Source of the DNA: Nyssa sinensis
Lineage: Eukaryota; Streptophyta; Magnoliopsida; Cornales; Nyssaceae
NCBI GenBank assembly: GCA_008638375.1
Contig: CM018032.1
Location: 9,093,501-9,157,500, forward strand
Length of the DNA: 64,000 nt
Direction: 5' to 3'
In this document: in pieces, positions 1-13,300 of the stretch
Layout: every line of letters begins with the position of its first letter
Position numbering within the stretch: the first letter of the stretch is position 1
The notes under the pieces: model-generated
Databases searched by the model: none
What the model was told of the DNA's origin: nothing
What the model saw: the letters and a program-made list of their open reading frames with translations, nothing else
Program-made: the position numbers and the translations under genes

Positions 1-421
1 AATGGCATGTCGTCTCACAAATATTTCACTACTTGTCTTTTATGTTTAATTTATTCTGGTGATTTTTTGTTATCGCGGTACTTGGAAGGACTAGTTTGTG
101 TTGGAGAACATTTTAAGTTTATTTGCTTGAAATGCTAATTTGTGTTATTTTGGAATTACAAAGCTTATATTTTATAATCAAATAGTCAAATACGAATAGA
201 AACTTGTGGAAACATACACTTTCATATGTTTGTTACGATAGTCTACATTATCATTCATTTTGGACTTTTTACTATTCATTTTTAACAGATCTTTAATTTT
301 ACATATATGCTTGGCCAATTTTTTAAAGATTTTTGTAAGTTCTTACGATCCTATGATCTGACCCTATGAACACCCAAAACAATCTAACGTAGGATCCCAA
401 TTTTAACACACTTGATATATC

Positions 422-456
<35 letters not shown>

Positions 457-1205
457 ATGTATATATATGACTGAAAATTCTTCCCCAGGTTATCTTCTTA
501 AAGTAGCCAACTGCATTGCTTAGCAAGAATTTCTAATTTAAAATAAGAGATCCTTCTTCATACAGTGGAGAGAAACTACAGTAAGAAAGGTTGGAGAATC
601 ATCATCCTCTCATCAATGATTGCCTTGAATATTGTCGATGTTTCAAGTGAGAAATACAATAACCTAGCATTAGATAGAAACACAGTTCATTCAATAAAGC
701 ATTCTTCAAAAAAATTTGGTGCCAGCAACATGACTATATCTGCTTTTGTCATTCTGCTTTATCTAAGGCAACACTTGTGGTTAGTCACACAACATATAAC
801 TCTTAACTCCTTAAATTATTCATTTTGGCCCCTCAAGCTGGAGGTTAAATATCCCATACTCGTAGCTCAACAAGATGCTAAGCCCAACCAATATCCTACA
901 TCTACATGAAGACGTCAACCAAATTTTTTTATCTAAGAGAAGAAATTGACTTTTTGGTTTTTGTTTTAAAGACTAATAATAATAATAAACTCCTAAAACT
1001 ACATCCTTTGGGTTTCAACAACTTTAAGGAGCATCATAGGATATTGAAAGGAAAAGTCTAGGAAAACTTAAGACCCTATGAATAAAAAGACTTTAATTTG
1101 TCAAAAAAATTGAAAATTCTAGTAATTTTATGGTTTTGTTTAGCACGATAAGTCAGCAGAACAATAATATCTAAGATTAGACATAAACTTACAGGTACAA
1201 TAGTA
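1..1205. other. AT-rich intron sequence of the kinase gene, no exon seen
   Basis: This lies downstream of the last visible exon of the minus-strand kinase gene. No further kinase motif could be read on the minus strand. It holds a TA/TG microsatellite at 418-470 and short ORFs without recognisable content. Confidence 0.5.
418..470. repeat. Compound (TA)n-(TG)n-(TA)n microsatellite
   Basis: An AT run is followed by nine TG units and a further TA run. It gives rise to a spurious His/Thr/Tyr-rich ORF on the minus strand. Confidence 0.85.
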
Positions 1206-1210
1206 ATCAC

Positions 1211-1318
1211 CTTAGGATCGCCACTTCTTGAGCAAACTCATCCTCCAAAGCAACATTCAAATGCTCAGATCTAAGAACCTTAACAGCAACATCCTGACCA
1301 AGGTACACTCCACGATAC
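1211..1318 (-). CDS. Kinase gene exon 9 (ATP-lysine exon)
   Basis: Encodes [20 protein letters not shown] and [12 protein letters not shown], with the catalytic lysine in VAVK and the helix-C glutamate region. It ends in phase 2 before GTGATT. It is the last exon visible; none with HRD or DFG motifs was found between 1 and 1200. Confidence 0.92.
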
Positions 1319-4300
1319 CTTTTCATGAATATCAGAGAAAAGATTAACAATAGAAAGATGTGAACAAGGATAGCTGATAGAAGTAGCCTAAGAAGCATGG
1401 ATATAGACACGGGACACGGATGCAATACAAACACAAAGACACGGCCTTTTTAAAAAAAGTTAGACACAAATATGTAGGATACACGTTGAATATATATTTT
1501 TATATGACTATATATTAAAACTTAATATTATTTTCATCAAAATTGGCATAAAAATACACAAATTATGGTAATATTGTTAATATATCAAAATAACAAAGCC
1601 ATTAAATAAAAATTTAAGAACTTCATTTAATTATTAACATTCATAATTCAAGTTTCAAAAACAAATTTGTTAACTACTGTGTGTATAAAAAAAAATGAGG
1701 AGAAGAAGAGGAGAAAAGGAGGGGGAAAATCCAAAAAATAAAAAATCCAAAAAAATAAAAATATATATATATATCTAAAAATGTGTCTCCCAATGTGTCT
1801 GACACATGTCCGAGCATGTCTGTGTCTGACACAAATACATGAGGTAAAATAGAGTGTTTGTGCTTCTTAAGAAGTGGCAAAAGCGTAAAACAAATCCCAA
1901 CTCACAAATCTCCACAAGATCCAGATGCAGTTCTTTCTCCTATCTTCAATAATCTTCTATCTATTTCCCAATCTCCAGATTTTGCTTGTGCCGTCAGTGC
2001 TTTCTCTACGGATGATTGAGAATGTGAAGAGCCACCCCACGACCCCTATATAAGTGTAAAAGAGAACAGTTAATACACGTATTAGTCTTCAGTATCTATT
2101 TAAACATAACAGTAAATTTCAGGTCAGCAAGAAGCAGTAGAATGAGTGTAAAAACGCATTAAAATATACAGCCATGTGAGCGATTAATTAACAAGTCAAT
2201 TGGTGAAACTGCTGCACAGGTAACAAACAATGAAATGCACTGAAAGTGCAATGGCATCAAAAGGAACCTTTAATTAAAAATAAAAGGTAGTGTACAGATC
2301 GGTTATAAATAAATAATTTATCAATTAATAAGGAAAAGATATGAAATGAGAACATATGAGATTGTTTCAGAGTATCCTCAAAAAACGAAGATAAAATGTA
2401 TGGCTAATTACACTAACCTCCCCCAAGTTATCTAACAATATTTTCTAAAATGACATTGACCTCCCCACTGTTATACTAACAATATACAAATTTCCCCTTT
2501 TGTACAAGATTCATCATTAACAGTGTTAAGGTTTCAACTAAATTTTTTATATGACTAAATTACTCTTTTATATAATAATGACCTCCCCTATCTTTTCAGA
2601 AATCAAGGGGAGGGTTTCTGTAATTATCAGATATCATAACAGAGTTCAGTAAAGCAGAATAATTCACGCGTTCCGTTAACATTCGCTTCTCCACAATTCT
2701 GATAGGGGAGATCAGTCTAATAACATAAATCACAACGGAAGTCCCTGTAATTTTCAGATATCACAAGGGAAATCAGTGTAATTATCCTTAAAATGTAATC
2801 TAGAACAGCCCTCAAATTGAACATGATTGGAGCGTTTCAATCAATTAAGGGTGAAGTAAGGGTGAGATAACTTTAAGAAGGAAGAAATTACAATTTTCAA
2901 GGTTTTTAAAGAAGTCAAAACTTAGGTTTTAAGACTAGAATTAATATTGTCCATATAAAAAATTAAAGAGAGATGAAATCAGAAAATATTTTCAAGATTT
3001 AACAAACAATTTGAAACGATCCACCTACTAAACCTAAATTTGTAAGCAAATAAAAAGATTGTGCAAATGGCTTGTCAAAATCATTAACTGCAAGGATTTC
3101 AAGGAGCAGCCACCAACAGAATATGTGCCCTTTCAGAAAGTATTGAAGATAAAAACATAATGCTTGGGAATATGTTTAAAAAACTGACTTATTCCTCTGA
3201 GATGTTCCTTCCTAACTTCTCTCAGAAAGCAGTCACTATCTGTGTTTTACTAGGATTCACTTCAACAGAGAAACCATCAATGCAGATAGCGATATAAACT
3301 AATTTCATAAACAACTTAAATACTGAAAATAGTGACCATCAGAAACCATTCTTCCCTGAATATAATCATAAAAAGGCATATAGACTCTCAAACAAATCAA
3401 CAACCAAGCATGAGATTCATTCAGGAATAAATTACCTCGCTTCTAGCAATTGCTTTTTCCATAGCTTCATACAAACCCTCTGCATCCTGACCACAACATT
3501 GCAAAGTCAGCAACATTTGGACTCACCACAGATCCCTGTCATAAAAGAAATATAATCACAATGCTCCTTATTACAAGGACACACTGTCCTAGGATAAGCA
3601 CAGATTCTTTATATTAGCCATTGAGATGAAATGTAACATTAACAACACCAACATTAGTTTTGCATCTAGGTACCACCAACAAAACAGGGAAAACACAAAT
3701 TTTGTAGAGCATTGTCATTGAAGTCCAGCCACGACTACAAAAATAAATACCTTTTTTTAATAGGTAATGGAAATTCTATTAAAGAAGCCTGAGAAGGGCA
3801 GTAAATACAAGATAAGGGGCAGCTTACAATTCAATGCTTAAACACCAACACCTTCTATTAAAGAAGCCTGAGAAGGGCAGTAAATACAAGATAAGGGGCA
3901 GCTTACAATTCAATGCTTAAACACCAACACCCCCCCCCCCCCCCAAAAAAAAAAAAAAAAAGAAAACTCATCAAAAGAAACAATACTACGAAGATATCAC
4001 TCCATGACCCAAAAGAATAGAAAGTGTATTACCCTATCTTTGAACCTATCAAGAGAAGTTACCTCCCCTTAAAAAATTATACTATTTCTTTCTTTCCATA
4101 TAAACCAAAATATATAAAAAGGAACAAGCCTCCACACTCTTCAAACATTACAAGAGACTCGTGCAGCATGCCACATCTTGTCCAAAATCCCCACCGACTA
4201 TAGCATAACCCACATATGGCCAAAAAGAAGCAGTCCTCATTGCTAATGAATGCATTGATGTGAGAAAAAGGAGAAAGAAATTGTATGTAAGTTGGACAGT

Positions 4301-7300
4301 GAAAAGATTTACGATCGTGTTAATTGGAACTTCCTTATATACTTAATGGGAAGAATGGGGTTTGGGGAGAAATGGATGAAACAAAGAGATCAGCTACAGG
4401 ATTTTTTAGAAGCTCAAGGGGTTTAAGACAAAGAGATCCTTTATCTCCCTTCCTATTCATGATTGTTGTGGAGGCATTGAGTAGATTGTTGGTTAGAGCT
4501 ATGGAAAGAAACCTTGTAAAGGGTTTACAATTGGGGAGTATGAGGATGCAAGGGTGGAAGTATCTCATATACTTTTTGCTGATGATACCCTCATTCTTTG
4601 CAATGCTGAGGAAACTCAATTACGGTACTTGAGATGTGTACTATTGTGTTTTTTAAGCTGTCTCTGAATGGAAGGTGAATTTGGGTTTGCCACTAGGGGC
4701 ATCTTCTAAATCCAAAGCAATTTGGGATTCAGTGGTAGAGAATTTCAAAGAAGGTTAGCAGGGTGAAAGAGACAATATTTATCCAAAGGGGAAAAGCTAA
4801 CTCTTATTAGAAGTACATTGGGAAGCCTCCCTAAGTACTATGTCATTATTTCCCATTCTGGCCTGAGTGGCTTCTCTTTTAGACAAGTTGCAAAAGAAAT
4901 TTTTGTGGGGAAGGAATGAGGGAGAAAAGGGTGTTCATCCACTCAATTGGGATAAGGTTAAGTATCCCTCAAAGGGTAGGGGATTGGGGGTGAAGGACCT
5001 AAGAGTCTTTAACAAAGGCTTTGGTGCTTCGTGAAGGAGCCTAATGCAAAATGGAGGGCTACCATTGAGGCTAAGGTGGGGTGTGAGGAAAATAATTGGT
5101 GCTCCAAGGAGGTGGAGGTTTCTTATGGGGTGGGCCTTTGGAAACCCATTAGAAAAGAGGCGGATGACTTCTTTAAATATACGGGTTTTGTTGTAGGCAA
5201 TGGAGGGAGGGTCATGTTTTGGAAGGATCTTTGGTGTGGAGATAGTTCTTTGGAGAATAGATTCCCTCATTTTTTTATAGCCTCTAATCATGAGGCTTTG
5301 GTGGAAGATTGTGTGATTTTCAATGAGATGGTAATACTTGTTTCCCGTGTTTTAGGAGGAATTTGCAAGATTGGGAGGTGGAATAAGTTGTGACTTTGTT
5401 GGCTCTTCTGCATAATGTTCGGATGGAAAAGGAAAAGGATTATGCTCTATGTTGGAGGGTGGGAAACGATGATGCTCTATGTTGGAGGGTTGATTCCAAA
5501 AGTGAATTTTCAGTTCAGTCCTTTTATATGCATTTGGCTTGTAAATGAGTGGCCGACTTTCCATGGAGAACTATTTGGTGCTCTAAAGCCCCTACAAAGG
5601 TGGCTTTCTTCACATGGAGAGTAGTATGGTAGGATACATTGACTTTGGATAATTTAAAGAGAAAGGAATTTCCTTGGCTAATAGATGCTCCGTGTGTTGG
5701 GGGAACAGTTCATCAACCATTTGTATAAGAGGACATGTAACAGCATGCATGGTCTTTTTTTTTTTCTCTGGAGGAGAACAATAATAGCATCGCAGTTGAA
5801 AGAAATGAGTACCATAACAGATGGAGATGGCAATAAAATAAATAATTCTCTCTTGGTTATGATGAATTTCATTAAAGAAAACCCAAACATTGTAACAGAA
5901 GGCAGTTTTTCCAAACAATTTTAATATGGAAAATGGAAGGCACGCAGAGAATGAGAATTACTATAAAGATGTCATTTAAGAATAATGAATACCTCAACAG
6001 GCCATCCATCCACCACAAATACATCCAAAGAATAGCCATCAGTTGTTGAGAACACATGCGCTTCACGGATGTTAAGTCCTATGTCAGAAAGCAAAGCAGA
6101 AAGCTAGAAGAAAATGGCACACAATTAGGAGTCTTTGAAAGAAAGAAAAAAAAGTTTCAATATAAACAAAGATAAAAGCATATTAGATCCACCAAATGAA
6201 TGTTGATGTCAACACAAGTGATGCAAGTTAGCGTAACACCAAATTAATGCAAACCACAGGATATGTGACAGCGATAACCGAAAACATTAATGTGAAAACA
6301 CAATTATCATTCACAAAACTGGCATGAGGTTTTGATTAATAGCTTGATAATATGCTTCAACAGGAATCTCCTATCCAAAAATTGAAATTCAACACCCATC
6401 AAATCAAAGTTCTAAGTTCTAACTACAATATTCCAGACTTGTTGTCATTCAAGTGTAGTGAAATTGAAAGAACTGCAAAATCATAAAGGATAAAGCCATT
6501 TTTTTTCGAGACTGGAATAAAGCCACCAGAAGATGCAAAATGCAATTTTTTCCCCTTTTGTTTTAACAAGTACAAAATCTCATCAAACAGTGCCAAAAGG
6601 GGGAGTGACTGATGTATACAAAATGTTAGCCTTTACAACAAAACAAAAAAGACTATCTGGAAACTATTAGGGCATAACCACATTATCCACGAAATCCAAA
6701 AATGGTTTTAATACTGGATTAACTCTCCCTATAAACAAAAGAAAAAGGACCCAAAGAAACTGCTCTTCAACTTGTGAATAGGGTCCCCAACGTAGGAGAA
6801 ATCTCATAATAAAAGAATTACAGGGAAATAGGTTAGTCAAAATGAGCAAATACTCTTAAGAAACCCTCTTTATCTGCCTACAGACTTGTGGAAGGTCATT
6901 ACCAATGTTGATCCTGCCAATGCAGTGTGTTAGAAGGGGTAACCTGTGGACGCTTGTGTGTTTGTTTGCAGACAAGAAAGGGTTGTACCAAGGCTTCAAA
7001 CTACAACCTCAGTTTTAGACATCTTCTACTTATCAAAATAAATAAATTTTAGACCTCTTCTCTTTTGTACTTTAACACCAACTCATACTCAGATTGCAGA
7101 GAAATTAGTGTAAGAACATGGAAGTCAACACAATCTACATAAAAGTGCTTGAACTACTTTGATCAAACATCAGTCACTCAGAAATGATACCAATTCATGG
7201 AAATTCATTACCATGATAATGATAGCTGAAATAAAACTCAAAAAATGTTACAAAGCAATGATACAGATTTCACTAATGAGAAAAATAATAATAATAATAA

Positions 7301-10300
7301 TAATAGCACTTCCCACGAATACCTGGCTAAGAAGCTTGGGCTTGTCTATGGTAGAAAATATTACTTCATGAATTGGAACATGTGAAATTTCCTGCCTGCA
7401 TTAGACTTCCAATGGTCAATTTAATTCCCACATAGGCACTGAATTTAAATGTACTATTGTATATTATATGGGAAAAGTAGTGTTATAGATAAATCAATAA
7501 TATTCTTTTTTATGATAAGTAAATAAATTAATAAAATTCGTTGGCTGTAAATTTAAAATTGATGCCAGCAAGAACTCAAAAAAAATACCACAATGTAGAA
7601 TATGTGTAAACACACACACACACACACACATATGTTAAAGCCATATGTATACATATAGTGTGCATAAAAATAGAGAGAAGAGAAACGCTAAGTTTGCATT
7701 GTAATCAAACCTTGAGTGACTAGGCAATATAAGGTTTGTAAGGAAGTACATCATGTTGGATACCATCCATCAGGAGATGCTATGGCTGGTCAGTTTTTTG
7801 AGTCAATCATTATGAAGCAGGGAAGTCAAAATATCAAATCTCAAACATTCCCTTCACAACACTCACCAAAAAAAATTCCCTTCACAATAATGCGGCCACT
7901 GTCGCAAGCCCATAAACCCATCTCTCACATTATTATTAATTAATGTAACCACTGTCTTCACAATAACAGTCAATACGTGAAACATTCACTAGAGAGTTTA
8001 TCCAAGTATCAGGCAACAGCAACCCATTATACATGAAAGAAGAGAAATGGGCAAATGAGTCAAATTGATGAGAAGCCACTTTCCAGGAGGAGCCCCACTC
8101 TACATCTTTTGTATAGCTTAAGTTACAGAATATACATGGTCTCAACCAGTATTTGACTATGAAACTGATCATTTCAGGATTAATAATCTTAGGGTCAGGC
8201 TATAGCAAACATTACCCACAAGCAGACACATTGATTATCTGGCTCAAACAGGCCTGGGCAGGGTTACCCAGTTTCAACATGGATATGGACCATATGGTCA
8301 CAGTGCAACATCATATGCTATTTATGCATGTTATTCACCAGTAAAATAGGGAGCAACCCTTGAAGTAATCGAGTAATACAACCATACAGGTCAATATATG
8401 GATACTTATATATATAACACAACTACAGTCTACAGATCAATATATGGAGTAGAATCAACATCACAAAAGACTTGGGATGAATACATTAAAAAAGTAAATG
8501 ATTCATAAAACTCTCTTTCCAAGCAATAAGAATGATGTGTCAGCTGTCAAGCCCCTAGAAACTCTACATGGAATTGAATCTAGTGTATAGCTTTCTCATC
8601 ATAGTTATGCCGGTTGGATTGGTAAATCAATGACCCTCCCTCTTTGCTGGGCCGGTTTGTCAATCTGGTCAGATAAGGAAGGAAGCCAGCTAAACCTGTT
8701 TAACCCATCCAGGTTATTCAAAACCTGTGCAACCAGCATAACCATGATGTGTCAGCTGTCAAGCCCCTAGAAACTCTACATGAAATTGAATCTAGTGTAT
8801 AGCTTTCTCATCATAGTTATGCCGGTTCGATTGTAGAATCAATGACCCTCCGTCTTTGCTGGGCCGGTTTGTCAATCTGGTCAGATAAGAAAGGAAGCCA
8901 GATAAACCTGTTTAACCCATCCAGGTTATTCAAAAATCTGTGCAACCCATCGGTTGAGAATTTATTATTATGTTATTATGTTGGTAACGAGACTTTGAAA
9001 CATTAATATTGTGCAAACAAGATAAAAAAAATGAACCACCAAATTACACTATGTTTTGATCAAAAAGTGATTTCTTTTATCTGTATATGTTGTTTTTGTG
9101 TCATATAGCAATTGTATGAAGACACTAGTTCAACTTTCAAATGAAAACATGTGTGTATTAAATTAAGTATGCCTGAATTTGTGTGTGTATCTAGGTGTTA
9201 AATATTTTTAAAAAAATATTTATAAATATATAATTTACAATACAAATAAATAGCTCTGTATTAGGCCATAAATTTATCTTATGCTTAATATTTAGTACTA
9301 CTAGTGACAACATGCAATAACACAAAAATATATCACTTTATCCTTGTCTGTTATGTTTTTAACAAATAGTTAATTTTAAAAATAATATATTTATGATCTG
9401 CAGTTTGACTGATTGACCCACTGGTTGAACCACTGACCCATTGACCCAATCCCTTCACTAGATTGATGCCTAGGCCACGTTTGCCAACTGGTTCTCATTA
9501 AGCATATGGGATGGACATGAAATTTCTCTATAGAAAAAATTGTGCTGATGTTTATTAATGGTGTAGATGGATATTGTCTATATGCTCAATGGCAAACAAA
9601 GTCGACGCATACTAATGGTAAAATCACTGGGCTAACAACCAAAAGTAGAACAATTTTTCACATCCATAACCATTTTAAAATAGCAGTATTGCTTTTTCAT
9701 CTTTCAGAATCATTCATAAAAAGAAAGAGAATGTTATGACAAAAGCTTTTTGAGAAGCTACCTTGTAGAAAATTTCTCTGGAAGAAATCTTCTATCTATG
9801 TCATTGGAATTCTTTCTAACATCCAAATTTAGGTCCTCGAGCTTAGAGCAGGGTTCAAAGTCAATCTCATGGTCCCTGTTTCCATTTAAGTGAAAGAATT
9901 AACAAGGAATAAGCACCATAGATGAACAACAAAACAACAAAAAATAGTGTGACACATGCAAGGAAGTTAAAAATATCATTGAACCACCTATATATATACA
10001 TATATATTCGGATAAGTAAAAGAATTCATTGAAGAGCACCCCAAGTATGCAGAAAAAAAAAAAAAGAACAGTCAATGCAAAAATCAGAGACTGAAATTCC
10101 CCATGAACTTTACAAACATCTCAATAGATATGCACACACACAATGAAAAACAAGTAAATAAGACCATAATTGCAAGAGTACCTCCTGTCATATGTAGACA
10201 CATCTCCTTCGTTAACAACATTATAACATGGCCTTGAGGTGGAAGGAACACTGATAACTTGTTCCTCATAATTACCATCAGCGCTAGTCCAGAAATTCTA

Positions 10301-13300
10301 CCCAGCAGTACACAAAGGAATCAGATAGCAGATATATGAAAAAGGGAGGAAGAAATAAGATGTAAACCACTGAGCCAAACCACAAAAGAATTAGAACTAC
10401 TGTTATTGTATAAAAAGAATATGAAAATGTTCCACAGCATTGTAATCTTCAAGATTTGAGTATGCCATTGACATTAGGTTTTATGAGCAGAGAGAATGAA
10501 TGGCAATTGCAACAAGAATAGAAGAACTACCACAGATACAGTTAATCTAGGTAGTACTTAGTCTAGATGGCACATTGGACTAAGCAAGATCACACAAAAG
10601 AAACCTGCCATATAAAGCTACAACTTTTATAAGAGATAGTGTTTCAAAACCTGTTTCATGATTTCGGAAAATCCAATTCGTGTTTGGTTAGGATTTCCAA
10701 ATGTTGCGTTTCAAAACCTGATTTTGAAAATTCATCTTCCCCTTTTTTGAAATTTTTCAAAATCTTCCCCCCTCCATCTCTCTAACTCCTCTCAACAGCA
10801 CCCACCATCCACGGCAAACCCACCCCTCACCCATCGCAATCCCCCATTGACCTCCATCTAGAACCACCAAGCACGGTGCGGAGGGGGTGTGGGGCATTGT
10901 TGCTTCATTGTTCTTGTTGTCGTTTGGAGAGAGAGAGAGAGAGGAGGTGGTTGTCGGTGAAGCTTGGTGGTCACGGTGGTGGCTTCCAGTGGGTGTTAGT
11001 GGTGTGGGAGATGGCTGGTGGTGCTGTGTTGTGATGGAGGTGGGTGGTGGTCTTTGTGGATGCCTTATAAAGAGGGAGTGAGAGATAAGATTCTTTTGGA
11101 TTGGGATCCAATGTAGCACATGGTTTTGTGAGCTTATTTAACTCTGACCATAAAAGTTTTTGACTCTTGATATCTTTCTTGAATGAGGTCCAATCGCAGT
11201 GATTAATATGTGTTGATATTAGTATGTAAAAAAAGTGAAGAATCTTTTTTTTTAATTATATCCAAACATATTTTCATATTTTTTTTAAATTCAAATTATC
11301 ATATCCAAACGCATTTTCACAGTTCTTAAAAAACCAATTACAAAATTTTGAAACACATTTAAAAAGTATTTTACAGAAAATCATATCTGAATCACTATCC
11401 AAATGCAATAGATATTTAAATCAAAAGTATATACAAGGAAAGTCTTCCTTCATTAAATGAGGAAAAAACATACAAGAGACACCGAACAAGAAAAAGATGC
11501 AAATAGTCCACAAGTCCCCCCCCCCAAAAAAAAAAAAAAAAATTTGTTGGCAGTTAAAAGTTTTTGTTTTTTGAAACAATTGCATACAATAAGAGCCCCT
11601 TTTAGCAGGATATATACACATGAAATGCCAATTCAATAATATCCAAGTCCTTTATAGCAATCTAACACCCGTGAGTATTTCTCCTCTCACTGATGTAGAG
11701 GAGAAAGCCTAACTTGGATGCAATCAAAACTTACATTAGAGCACAAAAGGAGAAACAAATAGAATAAGTGCCAGCACAACTTCAAATACACATTAACCTC
11801 CCCAAGCTCCGAAACCAACTCTACATTAACCTCCTAAGCTCCAACCCAGCTCACATACATGTTAACATACCCTTTGACGCTCTAAGGGTGCAGAATAGAA
11901 GAGACACTCTTAAATCAATCAACCAAGTCAAAACAATCTTCTGAATTTGAGCCAAATTGCAGCCTAAAATGGGGTGATCTTTTAAAAATCAAACAAAATG
12001 ATTCAGCCAGACCACCTTTTGGAGATAGTTCCATTCCGATATTAAGTATATCAACATAAAAAAATTAAAAATAAAATTCCATCTAAGCGCTCCAAATTAT
12101 CAAAAGTTATATTTTTCACATTATTGTTATTCTAATTGCAGCTCAACAAAGCCTGTATATTAATTACTTAATGTTTGTCAGGTACATATTCCTTCTTTTT
12201 TCAAAATTCAATATCTACAAATCCTATACTCTAAACAAGGTTGAATACTTGAATTATAAGGTCTTCTCTCAGACTCTCACCACCTCAACCTAATACTTCA
12301 CCTAAGATCAAAACCTCCTAGAGGATACATTCATTTTTACTTCTAAAACTTCTTGTGAACTGGCGATCCATCTCAACCTATGTTTGAAGAAAGAAAATGT
12401 CAATAGAAAGAATATGCCACATTCTCAATAATATGGATACAACTAGCCAAACGCCAATATGTGTGTAAGTTGGAAAAATAATGTGTGGTGTTGATTAAAT
12501 GAAAAACACCAATCACTACAACACCATAAAGGAGGTTGTGGGGGAGCTTTGGGTTGCGGGTTGTGGAAAATAATTCAGAAAGGAATGCAAGACTTTCAAA
12601 GGTGTGTTTGGTTTGGGATGGGGAGGGGAGGGGAGGGGAGGGGAGGAATGGAGGGAGGGGGGTGAAATTTTGAGAGGATGTTGGGTGCAGGGATGAGGCT
12701 TTGAAGGGGAGATTCCCTCACTTATTCAATTTGGCCCTTGATAAGGGCGCTTGGGTTGGGGAATGATGCTCTTGGATAGAGAGAGAGTAGGTTTGGAGTC
12801 CTTGGTTTATGCGGGGTTTTTATTGAAGGGGAGGAAGAAGAGGTTATGGGTTTGCTTGGGATTGTGCAAAGATTTAGGTTGATTGAAGGCAAGGAGGAGA
12901 CTCTTGTGCTCCTTGCGTGGACGGTTGGTGGGAGGACTTTCTCAATAAGGTCTTTTTATCGGCAGCGGGTGGGGAGGGAGATGGAGACAGTGGATCATCT
13001 CATTATTTATTGCCCAGGGGATTACCGGTCTTTTTTGTTCTCTATTTGTTGTTGTGCTTGGGTGATGCCTGCAATGGTGAGAGAGTTTCTTATGAGTTGG
13101 ACGGGCGGTAGAGTGAGGAAGGATGTTCGTAAGAATGGCTCCAATCTGTTTGTTACGGGGTATATGGAGTGAAAGAAAAAGGCGTATCTTTGATGGTGTG
13201 GAACAGGTCCCTTTTACTTTTAAAGATAATTTTTTACTTTTATTCTTTTTTTAGTCAACAAGGTCTTTCCACTGATCAATAAAGAGAGAGAGACCTTTCC

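Noticed and set aside
565..909. 114-codon plus-strand frame
   Set aside because: No motif, AT-biased composition, and located in an intron of the kinase gene on the other strand.
5610..5918. Minus-strand frames between LINE copy A and kinase exon 6
   Set aside because: Intron sequence; the frames do not match the kinase and lack any motif.
10757..11119. 120-codon Pro/His/Thr-rich frame
   Set aside because: Low-complexity translation of the GC-rich MITE core, with frames open on both strands.
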